A stretch of 64,000 nt of DNA, taken from NCBI RefSeq assembly GCF_014212355.1, contig NZ_JACKXD010000003.1, positions 372,001-436,000 on the forward strand. The letters run 5' to 3'. A program made the translations under genes and the position numbers. Positions 50,435 to 58,616 of this stretch are shown here, one piece after another. The stretch comes from Halobellus ruber (GTDB lineage: Archaea > Halobacteriota > Halobacteria > Halobacteriales > Haloferacaceae). Under the pieces are notes generated by a model. It did no database searches, was not told where the DNA came from, and worked only from the letters and a program-made list of their open reading frames with translations. The first letter of the stretch is position 1, and each line of letters opens with the position of its first letter.

Positions 50435-51736
50435 ATGTCCGCAGACACACCGCCGGAACCGCCGGGGTACCCGGTCGTGGGGCACTCGCTCCGCTGGATG
50501 CGCGATCCGTTCAGTGTCGGCTCGTGGGCCCAGGACGCCGTCGGCGGCGTCGCCAGCATCCGATTGTTGAACACGGACCTCGTCGTCGTCACCGACCCGG
50601 ACGCGATCGGCGAGGTGCTCGTAGAGAAGCGCGACCGGATACCCAAATCCGACCAGTACACCGTCGCGTTCGGTGACGGCCTCGCGTCGGTGTCCGGGGA
50701 GGAGTGGAAGCGCCAGCGCGACGCGATCTCGACGTTCTTCAGGCCGAGCCGGATCGACGGCTACGACGACGCGATCGTGTCGCTGACCGAATCGCGGTCG
50801 GACGGCTGGACCGACGGCGAGGGGGTCCCCGTGTTCGATGAGATGAAGTCGTTGACGCTCGAGGTCCTCTTCGAGACCCTCTTCGATCACCCGATCGACC
50901 CCGACGGCGCGGACGCGGACCTCCGGCGGGCGGTAGACGACCTCGATCAGTGGTTCAAGCCCACCTCGTGGGTGCTGCCCGAGTGGGTTCCGACGCCCGC
51001 ACGCCGGCGGTTCCGGACCGCCTCGGCGCGCATCGACGACATCGCGGCGGAGTTGTTGCGGGACGCGGCGCCGGACGGCGACGGGATGTTGGCGACGCTG
51101 CGACGGCTCAGCAACCGGGGCGACGCCGGTCTCACCGAGTCGGAGATCCGGAGCCAGTTGCGGACGTTCCTGTTTGCCGGCCACGAGACCACCGCCAGCA
51201 CCCTCTCGTTCGCGCTCCACCTGCTGGGCGAGCATCCCGACGTCGCGTCGCGGCTGCACGCCGAACTCGACGCGGTCCTGGACGGGGCGCCGCCGCGCGC
51301 CCACCACCTCGATTCGCTCCGGGTCACGGACAACGTCGTCCGCGAGACGCTCCGTCTGTACCCGCCGCCGTTCAGGATCCCCCGGATGGCGGCCGCAGAC
51401 GTCGAGGTCGGCGGCTACACCGTCGAGGCCGGCACCGACATCCTCGTGTTTACCGCCGTTCCCCACCGCGACGAACGGTTCTGGGACGCACCGACGGAGT
51501 TCCGGCCCTCGCGATGGGACGACCTCGACCCCGAGGAGTTGGGCTACCGCTACCTCCCGTTCGGCGCGGGGCCCCGGGCCTGCATCGGCAAGCGGATGGC
51601 GCTCCTGGAGACGCGGCTCGTGCTCGCCAGCCTCTGTCGGGCCTACCGGTTCGAGCCGGACTCCGACCTGCGCCTCTCCGCACGCGTGGCGGCGACGCCC
51701 GAGGGGAGGCTCCCGATGACCGTCAGGCGGCGGTGA
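50435..51736 (+). CDS. Cytochrome P450
   Basis: A 433-residue soluble haem monooxygenase. It shows the I-helix oxygen motif (FLFAGHETTASTLSFAL), the K-helix ExxR (VRETLRLYPPP), the PERF-like RPSRWDD and the haem loop FGAGPRACIGKRMA with the cysteine ligand. Overall it looks like haloarchaeal and bacterial class-I P450s, which need separate ferredoxin and reductase; none is adjacent. The likely substrate is a hydrophobic isoprenoid or fatty acid. The terpene-synthase-like gene nearby makes a terpenoid substrate an attractive guess. Confidence 0.95.
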   Translation: MSADTPPEPPGYPVVGHSLRWMRDPFSVGSWAQDAVGGVASIRLLNTDLVVVTDPDAIGEVLVEKRDRIPKSDQYTVAFGDGLASVSGEEWKRQRDAISTFFRPSRIDGYDDAIVSLTESRSDGWTDGEGVPVFDEMKSLTLEVLFETLFDHPIDPDGADADLRRAVDDLDQWFKPTSWVLPEWVPTPARRRFRTASARIDDIAAELLRDAAPDGDGMLATLRRLSNRGDAGLTESEIRSQLRTFLFAGHETTASTLSFALHLLGEHPDVASRLHAELDAVLDGAPPRAHHLDSLRVTDNVVRETLRLYPPPFRIPRMAAADVEVGGYTVEAGTDILVFTAVPHRDERFWDAPTEFRPSRWDDLDPEELGYRYLPFGAGPRACIGKRMALLETRLVLASLCRAYRFEPDSDLRLSARVAATPEGRLPMTVRRR

Positions 51737-51790
51737 GCGTGCCGGGGTGTAGCCCGGTCCGTGTGTCGGCCCAGGAGCCGACCGGGGCGG

Positions 51791-52267
51791 TCACACGAAC
51801 TCCTTGAGTTTCCGCACCGCGAGCCCCGGGAGCAGCGGAACCACTTCCGGAAAGGTCAATCCCAGTTGCTCGAAGAACGTCCGGCTGTCCCAGTAATCCC
51901 GCCAGGCGGTGATGCCGTCGGGGGAGACATCGATCACGACCATCGTGGGAACGACGACCGAGTTCCCGGTCGGCGGGATCCCGTCGAGCGTGCCTCGGTG
52001 TGTTCCGACGTATGCGCCCTCGATTGCCGTCGGTCCGTCGGCTGGGGAAACGACGCGGTCGACGTCGAGGTGGAGGTCGGGCGCAGCCTCGAAGAGGTCC
52101 GAGAAATACGCCCGGAGTTCGGCCCCGCTCACCCCCTCGGTGACGAACGGATCGGTGAACGTCCCCCCATCGACGAACTCGGCGACCAGACCGTCGGTAT
52201 CCTGCCGGTTGAGCGCTTCGAGCGCTGCCTCGATGTGAGGGTCCACATCCGCGTTCATCGTCCCCAT
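51791..52267 (-). CDS. SnoaL/NTF2-like (ester cyclase-type) protein
   Basis: A 158-residue alpha+beta-barrel protein. The family pattern is an N-terminal helix (IEAALEALNRQDTDGLVAEF), TFTDPFVTEGVSGAELRAYF, a beta strand with AIEGAYVGTHRGTLDG, and IPPTGNSVVVPTMVVIDVSP followed by WRDYWDSRTFFEQLG. Members include polyketide cyclases and ester cyclases, as well as non-catalytic binding proteins. It starts at ATG 52267 (another ATG three codons in). It is convergent with the P450, 54 bases apart, and could belong to the same secondary-metabolite set; not proven. Confidence 0.85.
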   Translation of the reverse strand: MGTMNADVDPHIEAALEALNRQDTDGLVAEFVDGGTFTDPFVTEGVSGAELRAYFSDLFEAAPDLHLDVDRVVSPADGPTAIEGAYVGTHRGTLDGIPPTGNSVVVPTMVVIDVSPDGITAWRDYWDSRTFFEQLGLTFPEVVPLLPGLAVRKLKEFV

Positions 52268-52428
52268 ATGCTCGTGTGCGTATTTAAAAGGCACCGCCGC
52301 TGTCGCGGCCGGGAGGTTGGAGCACCTGCGGTCCGACTCTCGGCACTGTGCGATGTCACGTGGCGGCCGTCCCGGCCCGCCACACCGGATCGATCCGGGC
52401 GAGCGCCGGGGACGCTGGCGTGATGCGG

Positions 52429-53655
52429 TCACCCGGGTTCCGGCGCCCGCCACGCCAGGACGATCCCGGCGACCGCCAGCGCGCCGGCGACGAGGAAGGC
52501 GGCGTCGAGCCCCGCGGCGTCGACGACGGCGCCGCCCGCGATCGGCGAGACGAACGCGCCGGCCAGCCCGACGCTGGTCTGGAACGCTACCGCCGTGGCC
52601 GCCACGTTGGTCTCGACGAGTTCCCGGACGTACGTAAAGGAGAGCCCGAGCGTGAGCTGGATCGCAAACCCCGCACAGAACAGCGCGCCGACCAGCACCG
52701 GCACCGACTCCAGCCGGGTGAAGGCCAACACCAGCGGCGCCGCAACCGCGAACGACCCGAGCAGCACGGGCTGGCGTCGCCCGCCGAACACCCGATCGGA
52801 GAGCAGCCCGCTTGCGGCGCGGGAGACCACGCCGACGGCGGGGAACACCGCGACGACCGCCCCGCTGAGCGCGAGCGACAGTTCGATCTCGTCGGTCAGG
52901 TACGACGACCCCCAGGAGTTGACGAACAGATACAGCGCGTAGCTCAGGAAGCCCAGCGCCCCGGCGAGCCACACCGACCGGCTCCGGAGGACGGTCCCGA
53001 ACTCGGAGAGGGTGGGGGCGTCGGCACGGGCGCCGCCCAGCCCGCGGCTGGTACTCCAGAACAGCACGAACCCGACGAGCGCGAGACCGGTGTAGGCGGG
53101 GAAGATCGCGGGCCACCCGAGCCGCGCGGCCACCAGCGGGCCGGTGCTCTGTCCGAGCGCGAACCCGACCGGACCGCTGGCGGTGAAGATCCCGACCGCC
53201 GTCGCCCGCCGGTCGGGGGCGACCGCGCGGCTCACGATGTCGATGCCGGCGTTCCACACCACGACGTACGCGGCACCCCCGACGACGCGGGAGGCGATCA
53301 GCGGCCAGTAGGCGCCGGCGCGACCCGCGACCCACCCCCAGATCCCGGCCACAAAAAGCGAGAGGACCGCCGCGGCCATCATCCGCCGGGAGTCGGTCCG
53401 GTCGAGCACCGCCCCCGCCGGAAGGCTCGCCAGGACCGCGGTCCCGAACATCGCCCCCACGATCAGGCCGACCCGGGTCGAGCCGATCCCCAGGGAGTCG
53501 CGGACGAGCGGGGTGACGCTCGCGGGGACGATCTCGTAGGCCGCAAGCCCCGCCGAGACCAGCCCGGAACCCAGGATGAGGCCGTAGGTCGTCCACTCGG
53601 GGTCGGACGCGGCGGTCGCCTCGCCGTCCACGACCGCGTCGTTGCGGGGAGCCAT
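52429..53655 (-). CDS. MFS transporter
   Basis: A 408-residue major facilitator with 12 predicted helices. The soluble N-terminal 20 residues are followed by GLILGSGLVSAGLAAYEIVP; the loop 2-3 motif is LPAGAVLDRTDSRRMMAAAV, and the second half contains ASGLLSDRVFGGRRQPVLLG. It is a different group from the carrier at 39625. The substrate is unknown. It could export or import a product related to the P450 region. It ends 161 bases before the SnoaL-like gene on the same strand. Confidence 0.9.
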   Translation of the reverse strand: MAPRNDAVVDGEATAASDPEWTTYGLILGSGLVSAGLAAYEIVPASVTPLVRDSLGIGSTRVGLIVGAMFGTAVLASLPAGAVLDRTDSRRMMAAAVLSLFVAGIWGWVAGRAGAYWPLIASRVVGGAAYVVVWNAGIDIVSRAVAPDRRATAVGIFTASGPVGFALGQSTGPLVAARLGWPAIFPAYTGLALVGFVLFWSTSRGLGGARADAPTLSEFGTVLRSRSVWLAGALGFLSYALYLFVNSWGSSYLTDEIELSLALSGAVVAVFPAVGVVSRAASGLLSDRVFGGRRQPVLLGSFAVAAPLVLAFTRLESVPVLVGALFCAGFAIQLTLGLSFTYVRELVETNVAATAVAFQTSVGLAGAFVSPIAGGAVVDAAGLDAAFLVAGALAVAGIVLAWRAPEPG

Positions 53656-53726
53656 CGCTTCGGAGTCAACTTCCCGGTGATGATAAAGGGGACGTTACGC
53701 CGTCGGCGGGTTCCGGGGGAGCCGAG

Positions 53727-53987
53727 TCAGCGCCCGCCGCTTGCGGCCGGGATGATCCGGATCCGGCTGTCCTCGTCGACCGGGGCGTCGGGGTCGGACG
53801 TCTCGCTGCCGTCGACGTAGACGTTGATGAACTCCTTGATGTCGCCGTCATCGAACACGCTGTTCCTGAGTCCCGGGCCGTGTTCGGCCGCGTGGTTCTC
53901 GAAGACCTCTCCGAGCGTGGCGCCGGCGACCTCGACCGTCGAGGCGCCGCCGTCGCCGAGTACCGCTGGTATCTTGATCGTCGCCAT
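53727..53987 (-). CDS. CysO/SAMP-like ubiquitin-fold sulfur-carrier protein ending Gly-Gly-Arg
   Basis: An 86-residue beta-grasp protein of the MoaD/ThiS family. The strand pattern MATIKIPAVLGDGGASTVEV, EFINVYVDGSE and the C-terminal RIRIIPAASGG closely match CysO-type carriers, which deliver sulfide as a C-terminal thiocarboxylate for cysteine synthesis. Carriers normally end in Gly-Gly; here an additional Arg follows before the stop, which the DNA at 53727-53741 confirms. It would need trimming before activation by E1. It is divergent from the E1 gene (182 bases), and the JAMM protease and rhodanese genes lie within 2.6 kb. Confidence 0.85.
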   Translation of the reverse strand: MATIKIPAVLGDGGASTVEVAGATLGEVFENHAAEHGPGLRNSVFDDGDIKEFINVYVDGSETSDPDAPVDEDSRIRIIPAASGGR

Positions 53988-54169
53988 ACCGTCCGTTGGT
54001 CGATGCGGCCTAAAAAGGGCCTGTCCCCGGCAACGGCTGCCCGACGGCTGTGACGCGCCGGGGACGGTCCGGATGTCGGCGTCGACACGGCTGTCCCCCG
54101 CATCGGCGGCTCCGGCGAGGGACACCCGACTCCAACGGGCTTATTCGGGATGGCACCGTACCGAGGCGT

Positions 54170-55018
54170 ATGTCAGATCTCGATCTCGACCCGACGCAGC
54201 TGGATCGGTACTCCAGGCACATCATTATGGACGACGTCGGTCCCGAGGGCCAGAAGGACCTGCTCGACGCCAACGTCCTGGTGCTCGGCGCGGGCGGGCT
54301 CGGATCACCGATCATCCAGTATCTCGCAGCGGCCGGCGTCGGGACCCTCGGGATCGCCGACGACGACGAGGTCGAACTCTCGAACCTCCAGCGGCAGGTC
54401 ATCCACGGCGACGACGACGTCGGCCGGAAGAAGGTCGACAGCGCCGCGGCGTTCGTGGCCGATCTGAATCCCGACGTCGACGTCGAGAGACACGAACTCC
54501 GCGTCGGGCCCGACAACATCGAAGCGCTCATCGACGGCTACGACTTCGTCGTCGACGGCACCGACAACTTCCAGACGCGGTACCTGGTGAACGACGCGTG
54601 TACCCTCGCGGGCATCCCCTTCTCCCACGGCTCGATCTTCCAGTTCGAAGGGCAGATCACCACGTTCGCGGGGGGCGACGACTCGCCGTGTTACCGGTGT
54701 ATGTTCCCCGAGGCCCCGCCGGCGGGGATGGTCCCGAACTGTGCGACAGCGGGCGTGCTGGGCGTTCTCCCCGGCACCGTCGGCTGCGTTCAGGCCACCG
54801 AGGCCATCAAGTACGCCTTGGGGAAGGGCGACCTCCTGGACGGCCGGATGGTGTTCTACAACGCCCTCGAGATGGAGTTCGACACGGTCGAGATCACGAA
54901 GAAGGACGACTGCCCGGTCTGCGGCGACGACCCCGCGATCGATTCCGTCCACGACGTGGAGTACACCGCCTCGTGTTCGATCACCCGCGAGGCCGAGCCG
55001 GCGGTCTCCGACGACTGA
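54170..55018 (+). CDS. ubaA: E1-like adenylyltransferase/sulfurtransferase for ubiquitin-like carriers (UbaA/MoeB/ThiF)
   Basis: A 282-residue ATP-dependent enzyme that adenylates the C-terminal glycine of SAMP/MoaD-type proteins and transfers sulfur. The nucleotide loop is VLVLGAGGLGSPIIQYLAAA. The R-finger region is LSNLQRQVIHG and the metal-binding Asp is in FVVDGTDNFQTRYLVNDAC. Zinc cysteines are CYRCMFPE and CPVCGDD, and the catalytic Cys is in PNCATAGVLG. Unlike MoeZ it has no fused rhodanese; a free rhodanese gene lies 1 kb on. Its TGA stop is the first three bases of palindrome copy 3, so the last residues may have been set by that element. Confidence 0.93.
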   Translation: MSDLDLDPTQLDRYSRHIIMDDVGPEGQKDLLDANVLVLGAGGLGSPIIQYLAAAGVGTLGIADDDEVELSNLQRQVIHGDDDVGRKKVDSAAAFVADLNPDVDVERHELRVGPDNIEALIDGYDFVVDGTDNFQTRYLVNDACTLAGIPFSHGSIFQFEGQITTFAGGDDSPCYRCMFPEAPPAGMVPNCATAGVLGVLPGTVGCVQATEAIKYALGKGDLLDGRMVFYNALEMEFDTVEITKKDDCPVCGDDPAIDSVHDVEYTASCSITREAEPAVSDD

Positions 55019-55099
55019 TACGGATTATTGTAGTCAATTGCCGGTCATCGCCGACCCCGCCGCCGGCGATGACCGGTAATTAGTTACAATAATCCGTAT
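55018..55099. repeat. 82-base palindromic MITE-like element, copy 3
   Basis: The ends atacggattattgta and tacaataatccgtat are a perfect match, with the same ccggtcatcgcc core arms as copies 1 and 2. Its left end again overlaps a TGA stop codon, this time of the E1 gene, over 30 kb from the other copies. Sequence identity to copy 1 is high along its whole length. Confidence 0.82.
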
Positions 55100-55254
55100 G
55101 AGACGGCGCCGGCGGTCGCTCGACGATCGTGGCCGTCCGGTGGCTCCGGACGTGCGCCCGTCCTGACGGCTCCCGACGCCCGAACCGGCCGCTCGTCCGC
55201 CCCGTGAACCCGTCCGCCGAACCGTTTTGTCCCGGGGCCTCGTTCGATGTGGAT

Positions 55255-55476
55255 ATGTCGACGACCGTCGAGACGCCCGACGCGAACGAGACGTGTGCGT
55301 ACTGCGGCTCGCGGATCTTCGATCACGATCCGGTCTGCGTCCGCGACTGCGACGACGGCTGCGGGTCGCCGGTGTACTTCTGTAACTACGCCTGTCTCTC
55401 CGTGTACATCGACAAGAACGCGCTCACCGTCGGCGACGCCTGCGAGTGGCGCCCGGACGGCGACGAGTGCTGCTGA
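55255..55476 (+). CDS. Small cysteine-rich zinc-binding protein (73 aa)
   Basis: Starts MSTTVETPDANETCAYCGSR and has ten cysteines: CAYC, VCVRDCDDGC, CNYAC, a single C in GDACEW and a final ECC. The pattern CAYCGSRIFDHDPVC and then YFCNYACLSVYID is like a TRASH/zinc-ribbon fold used in metal binding or treble-clef proteins. Open frame extends upstream to 55129 but begins inside Arg/Pro-rich sequence next to the palindrome, so ATG 55255 is chosen. It lies between the E1 and JAMM genes. Function unknown. Confidence 0.75.
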   Translation: MSTTVETPDANETCAYCGSRIFDHDPVCVRDCDDGCGSPVYFCNYACLSVYIDKNALTVGDACEWRPDGDECC

Positions 55477-55523
55477 CCCCGGCGAATCCGGACTGCGGCC
55501 GGCAGCCGGCCGCTTGAGGTGAA

Positions 55524-55934
55524 CTACCCCTCGACGGCGACCCGCTCGCCCTCGAAGCCGTCGCCGCGCCACCGCCACGAGCCCAAGAACGGGTAGCCGT
55601 CGAACGCACAGATCGCATAGGAGTAGCCCGGCCACGTCGCGCGCTCGGCGTCGGTTTCGCTGGGGTGGGTCGGCCCCGCGGGGTGGCTGTGATAGAAGCC
55701 CACGACCGCCGATCCGGCGTCCTCGATCTCGTCGATCACCGCGAGCTGTTCCTCCGGATCCATCGCGTACCGGATCTGCGGGGTGTCGGCGGCGTTCTCG
55801 ACGGGGTAGACGTCGGCGACGTGGCTCGCCTCGTCGCCGTAGTCGCCGGCGAGGACGCCGCAGATCTCCTCGCTCCCGCCGCCGTACCCCTGGTAGACGA
55901 TCTCGTCGTAGGCCTCGCGGGTGAGCGTCAGCAC
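55524..55934 (-). CDS. JAMM/MPN+ metalloprotease (Mec or HvJAMM-like)
   Basis: A 136-residue zinc peptidase, with a GTG start. It has the JAMM signature: Glu in SEEICGVLAG, then FYHSHPAGPTHPSETD giving H-x-H and the later Ser and Asp. Such enzymes cut after the C-terminal Gly of ubiquitin-like proteins. In actinobacterial cysteine synthesis Mec releases cysteine from the CysO-cysteine adduct; in Haloferax HvJAMM cleaves SAMP conjugates. It is the third gene of a minus-strand set (TusA-like, rhodanese, JAMM) with 4 bases between rhodanese stop and this GTG. Either carrier-processing function is possible; trimming of the Gly-Gly-Arg carrier is a third. Confidence 0.87.
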   Translation of the reverse strand: MLTLTREAYDEIVYQGYGGGSEEICGVLAGDYGDEASHVADVYPVENAADTPQIRYAMDPEEQLAVIDEIEDAGSAVVGFYHSHPAGPTHPSETDAERATWPGYSYAICAFDGYPFLGSWRWRGDGFEGERVAVEG

Positions 55935-55938
55935 GCGG

Positions 55939-56262
55939 TCACTCCTCGGTTTCGAGGTCGTACTCCCAGGCCTCGTAGCCGCCGGCCATACTGCTGACCG
56001 ACGAGTCGTCGTCGACGCCCTCGTAGCTCCCAATGAGCCGGGCGGCCTGGACCGACGACTGGCCGATGGGACACGCCACGACCACGTCGTCGCTCCACTC
56101 GACCTCGTCGACCCGGCTGGGGAGCTCCGCCATCGGAATGTTGATCGCGCCGGGGATGTGGCCCTGCTCGAACTGCGCGGGCGACCGGATGTCGATGATC
56201 TGGGTGTCGTCGCCGTTGTCGATCCGATCCTTGACGTCTTCGGGGGGAACTTCCTCGACCAT
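55939..56262 (-). CDS. Single-domain rhodanese sulfurtransferase
   Basis: A 107-residue rhodanese. It has the CH2A-like motif TQIIDIRSPAQFEQGHIPGA and an intact active-site loop VVVACPIGQSSVQAARL with the catalytic cysteine, unlike the cysteine-less tandem rhodanese at 41850. It would hold a persulfide and hand it to the E1/carrier pair or to TusA-like protein. It lies two bases after the TusA-like gene's stop on the same strand and just upstream of the JAMM gene. Confidence 0.92.
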   Translation of the reverse strand: MVEEVPPEDVKDRIDNGDDTQIIDIRSPAQFEQGHIPGAINIPMAELPSRVDEVEWSDDVVVACPIGQSSVQAARLIGSYEGVDDDSSVSSMAGGYEAWEYDLETEE

Positions 56263-56263
56263 C

Positions 56264-56563
56264 TTACTGTTTCCGGAGGAAGATCCGGTAGCGTCCGTCG
56301 CCGCTCTTCCAGACGTTGGCGTCGGCCTGCCCCTCGACCGACTTCGGGACGTTCTCGGTGCTCGGGACGTGGTCGGTCTCCTGGACGAGGAGGTCGCCCG
56401 ATTCGAGGCTCTGGATCGCCTTCTTCGCCTCGACCTGGGGGTACGGGCAGACCTCGCCGGTCATGTCCTGTACCTCCGTCGCCCGCTCGAACAGTTCCTC
56501 TGCCGTCTCGTCGTCGAGTTCGTCGGGGAGGTCGACGACGCCCTCCCAGCCTGATTCTGACAT
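56264..56563 (-). CDS. TusA-like sulfur-transfer protein
   Basis: A 99-residue protein with the TusA/SirA motif C-P-x-P (GEVCPYPQVEAKKAIQSLES) followed by the two-strand pattern GDLLVQETDHVPSTENVPKS. The cysteine carries persulfide sulfur. It has an N-terminal extension of about 35 residues (MSESGWEGVVDLPDELDDET) not found in short TusA proteins. It is the first gene of the minus-strand sulfur-transfer operon. In-frame sequence permits a start five codons earlier, but MSESG is better spaced. Confidence 0.88.
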   Translation of the reverse strand: MSESGWEGVVDLPDELDDETAEELFERATEVQDMTGEVCPYPQVEAKKAIQSLESGDLLVQETDHVPSTENVPKSVEGQADANVWKSGDGRYRIFLRKQ

Positions 56564-56720
56564 TACGATTACGTACACGTCCAGCGACTAAACCCATTTC
56601 GGACCGTGCAGAGTTGACTCCTATCTCCGACGGCGCACACGCCGGCGACGTCGAGCCTCCGGAGCCGCGGACCGCCGGCCGCGCGTCAGCTACATACCGT
56701 TCGGCGCCCAACTGTGGGGT

Positions 56721-57248
56721 ATGACGGCGCAAGCGACGTTCGGCGGCGGGTGTTTCTGGTGTACCGAGGCCGCAATGGAAGTCCTCGACGGCGTCGAGTC
56801 GGTCACGTCAGGGTACGCCGGCGGCGACACCGACGACCCGACCTACCGGGAGGTCTGCTCCGGAAGCACCGGCCACGCGGAGGTCGTCCAGGTCGAATAC
56901 GATCCCGACGTCATCGGCTACGACGACCTGCTCGAAGTCTTCTTTGCCACGCACGACCCCACGCAGTTGAACCGGCAGGGTCCCGACGTGGGGTCGCAGT
57001 ACCGCTCGATCGTGCTGTACCACGACGAGACTCAGCGGGAACAGGCCGAGGCGTACATCGAGGCGCTGGACCCGGAGTACGACGACGAGATCGTGACCGA
57101 GGTCGAACCGCTGGAGCGGTTCTGGCGCGCCGAGGAGAAACATCAGGACTACTTCGCGAAGAACCCACGCGACGCCTACTGCCGGATGCACGCGAAGCCG
57201 AAAGTCGAGAAGGTCCGCGAGCGGTTCGCCGAGAAGGTCGCACAGTAG
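56721..57248 (+). CDS. msrA: Peptide methionine sulfoxide reductase A
   Basis: A 175-residue enzyme repairing methionine-S-sulfoxide. The N-terminal active site is FGGGCFWCTEAAMEVLDGV with the catalytic Cys of GCFW. Downstream are VTSGYAGGDTDDPTYREVCSG, GHAEVVQVEYDP, LEVFFATHDPTQLNRQGPD and GSQYRSIV, all conserved. Length is standard for the family, and no MsrB domain is fused. It is divergent from the TusA-like operon and convergent with proA. Its promoter lies in the 157-base gap from 56564. Confidence 0.97.
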   Translation: MTAQATFGGGCFWCTEAAMEVLDGVESVTSGYAGGDTDDPTYREVCSGSTGHAEVVQVEYDPDVIGYDDLLEVFFATHDPTQLNRQGPDVGSQYRSIVLYHDETQREQAEAYIEALDPEYDDEIVTEVEPLERFWRAEEKHQDYFAKNPRDAYCRMHAKPKVEKVRERFAEKVAQ

Positions 57249-57260
57249 ACCGGCTGTCGT

Positions 57261-58616
57261 CTACTCCTCTCGATCCGAGAGTCGCCCGGGCGTCCACTCG
57301 CCCTCGAAGTCGGCGTGGGTGAACGGCCGGGGGTCCTCGCCGGCGTAGGTGGCGACCAGGTGGCCGTCGCCCTCCAGGTGGTACTTGTAGGTGGTGAGCC
57401 CCTCCAGCCCGACCGGGCCGCGGGCGTGGGTCTTTCCGGTGCTAATTCCCACCTCCGCGCCCAGCCCGAACCGGTAGCCGTCGGCAAAGCGGGTCGAGGC
57501 GTTGTGGAAGACGCTCGCGGCGTCGATGCCGTGCATAAACCGCGCCGCGGCGTCCTGGTCCTCAGTCAGTATCGACTCGGTGTGCTTCGAGCCGTTCGTG
57601 TTGATGTGGTCGATCGCGTCGGCAACGGAGTCGACCACCCTGATCGCGAGGATCAGGTCGCCGTACTCGGTCCGCCAGTCCGCGTCGGTCGCCGCCTCGG
57701 CGTCGATGACGTCTCGAACCCGCTCGTCGCCGCGGAGTTCGACGCCGGCCTCGCGGTAGCGGTCGGCCATCGCGGGGAGGAACTCCTCGGCGACCGACTC
57801 GTGGACCAGCAGGGTCTCGACGGCGTTACAGACCGCGGGGTACTGGACCTTCGCGTCGTAGGCGACGTCCGCGGCCATCCCCAGGTCCGCCTCGCTGTCG
57901 ACGTAGACGTGACAGACGCCCTCCGTGTGGCCGAGGACGGGGATCGAGGTGTTGTCCTCGACGTAGCTCACGAACGACGAGCTCCCGCGGGGCATGAGCA
58001 GGTCGACCGCGTCGTCGCGTTCGAGCAGGGTCTGGACGTCCTCGCGGGCCTCGATCAGCTGGGCCCACCCGTCGGGGACGTCGGCGTCGGCGGCGGCCTC
58101 GACGATGATCTCGAAGAGGATCCGGTTGGAGTGCGTGGCCTCGCTGCCCCCCTTGAGCACGACTGCGTTGCCGGATTTGAGGCTGAGCGCGGCGATCTGC
58201 ACCAAGGCGTCGGGCCGGGACTCGAACACCGCGCCGAGGACGCCGATCGGCACCGACACCTTGTAGAGTTCGAGGTCGGCGTCGAGTTCGCGGGCCGCGA
58301 GCGTCCGCCCGAGGGGGTCGTCCTGGCCCGCGACGCTGCGGACCATCCCGGCGATGCTCTCGAGTTTCGACGCCGAGAGCGTCAGCCGGTCGACGAACGC
58401 CTGGGTGTACTCGCCGGCCGCCAGTAGCTCCTCGGCCGCGGCGACGTCCCGTTCGTTGGCGTCGAGGATCGCGTCGGCGTTGGCCTCGATCGCGTCGGCG
58501 ATCGCGTGCAGCGCGTCGTTCCGGGTCGACTCGGGGAGGTTCGCGAGCTCCAGGGCCGCGGACTGTGCGTCGGTGATCTTCGTTTCGGCGGCTCGGTCGG
58601 TGGTGTGGTGGTTCAT
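57261..58616 (-). CDS. proA: Gamma-glutamyl phosphate reductase
   Basis: A 451-residue aldehyde-dehydrogenase-fold enzyme, second step of proline synthesis (gamma-glutamyl phosphate to glutamate semialdehyde). The NADP site region is [20 protein letters not shown] and the catalytic Cys is in [16 protein letters not shown]. Later come [19 protein letters not shown] and [20 protein letters not shown], hallmarks of ProA. Its ATG overlaps the proB stop (ATGA), so it is translationally coupled as the third gene of proC-proB-proA. Confidence 0.97.
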   Translation of the reverse strand: MNHHTTDRAAETKITDAQSAALELANLPESTRNDALHAIADAIEANADAILDANERDVAAAEELLAAGEYTQAFVDRLTLSASKLESIAGMVRSVAGQDDPLGRTLAARELDADLELYKVSVPIGVLGAVFESRPDALVQIAALSLKSGNAVVLKGGSEATHSNRILFEIIVEAAADADVPDGWAQLIEAREDVQTLLERDDAVDLLMPRGSSSFVSYVEDNTSIPVLGHTEGVCHVYVDSEADLGMAADVAYDAKVQYPAVCNAVETLLVHESVAEEFLPAMADRYREAGVELRGDERVRDVIDAEAATDADWRTEYGDLILAIRVVDSVADAIDHINTNGSKHTESILTEDQDAAARFMHGIDAASVFHNASTRFADGYRFGLGAEVGISTGKTHARGPVGLEGLTTYKYHLEGDGHLVATYAGEDPRPFTHADFEGEWTPGRLSDREE

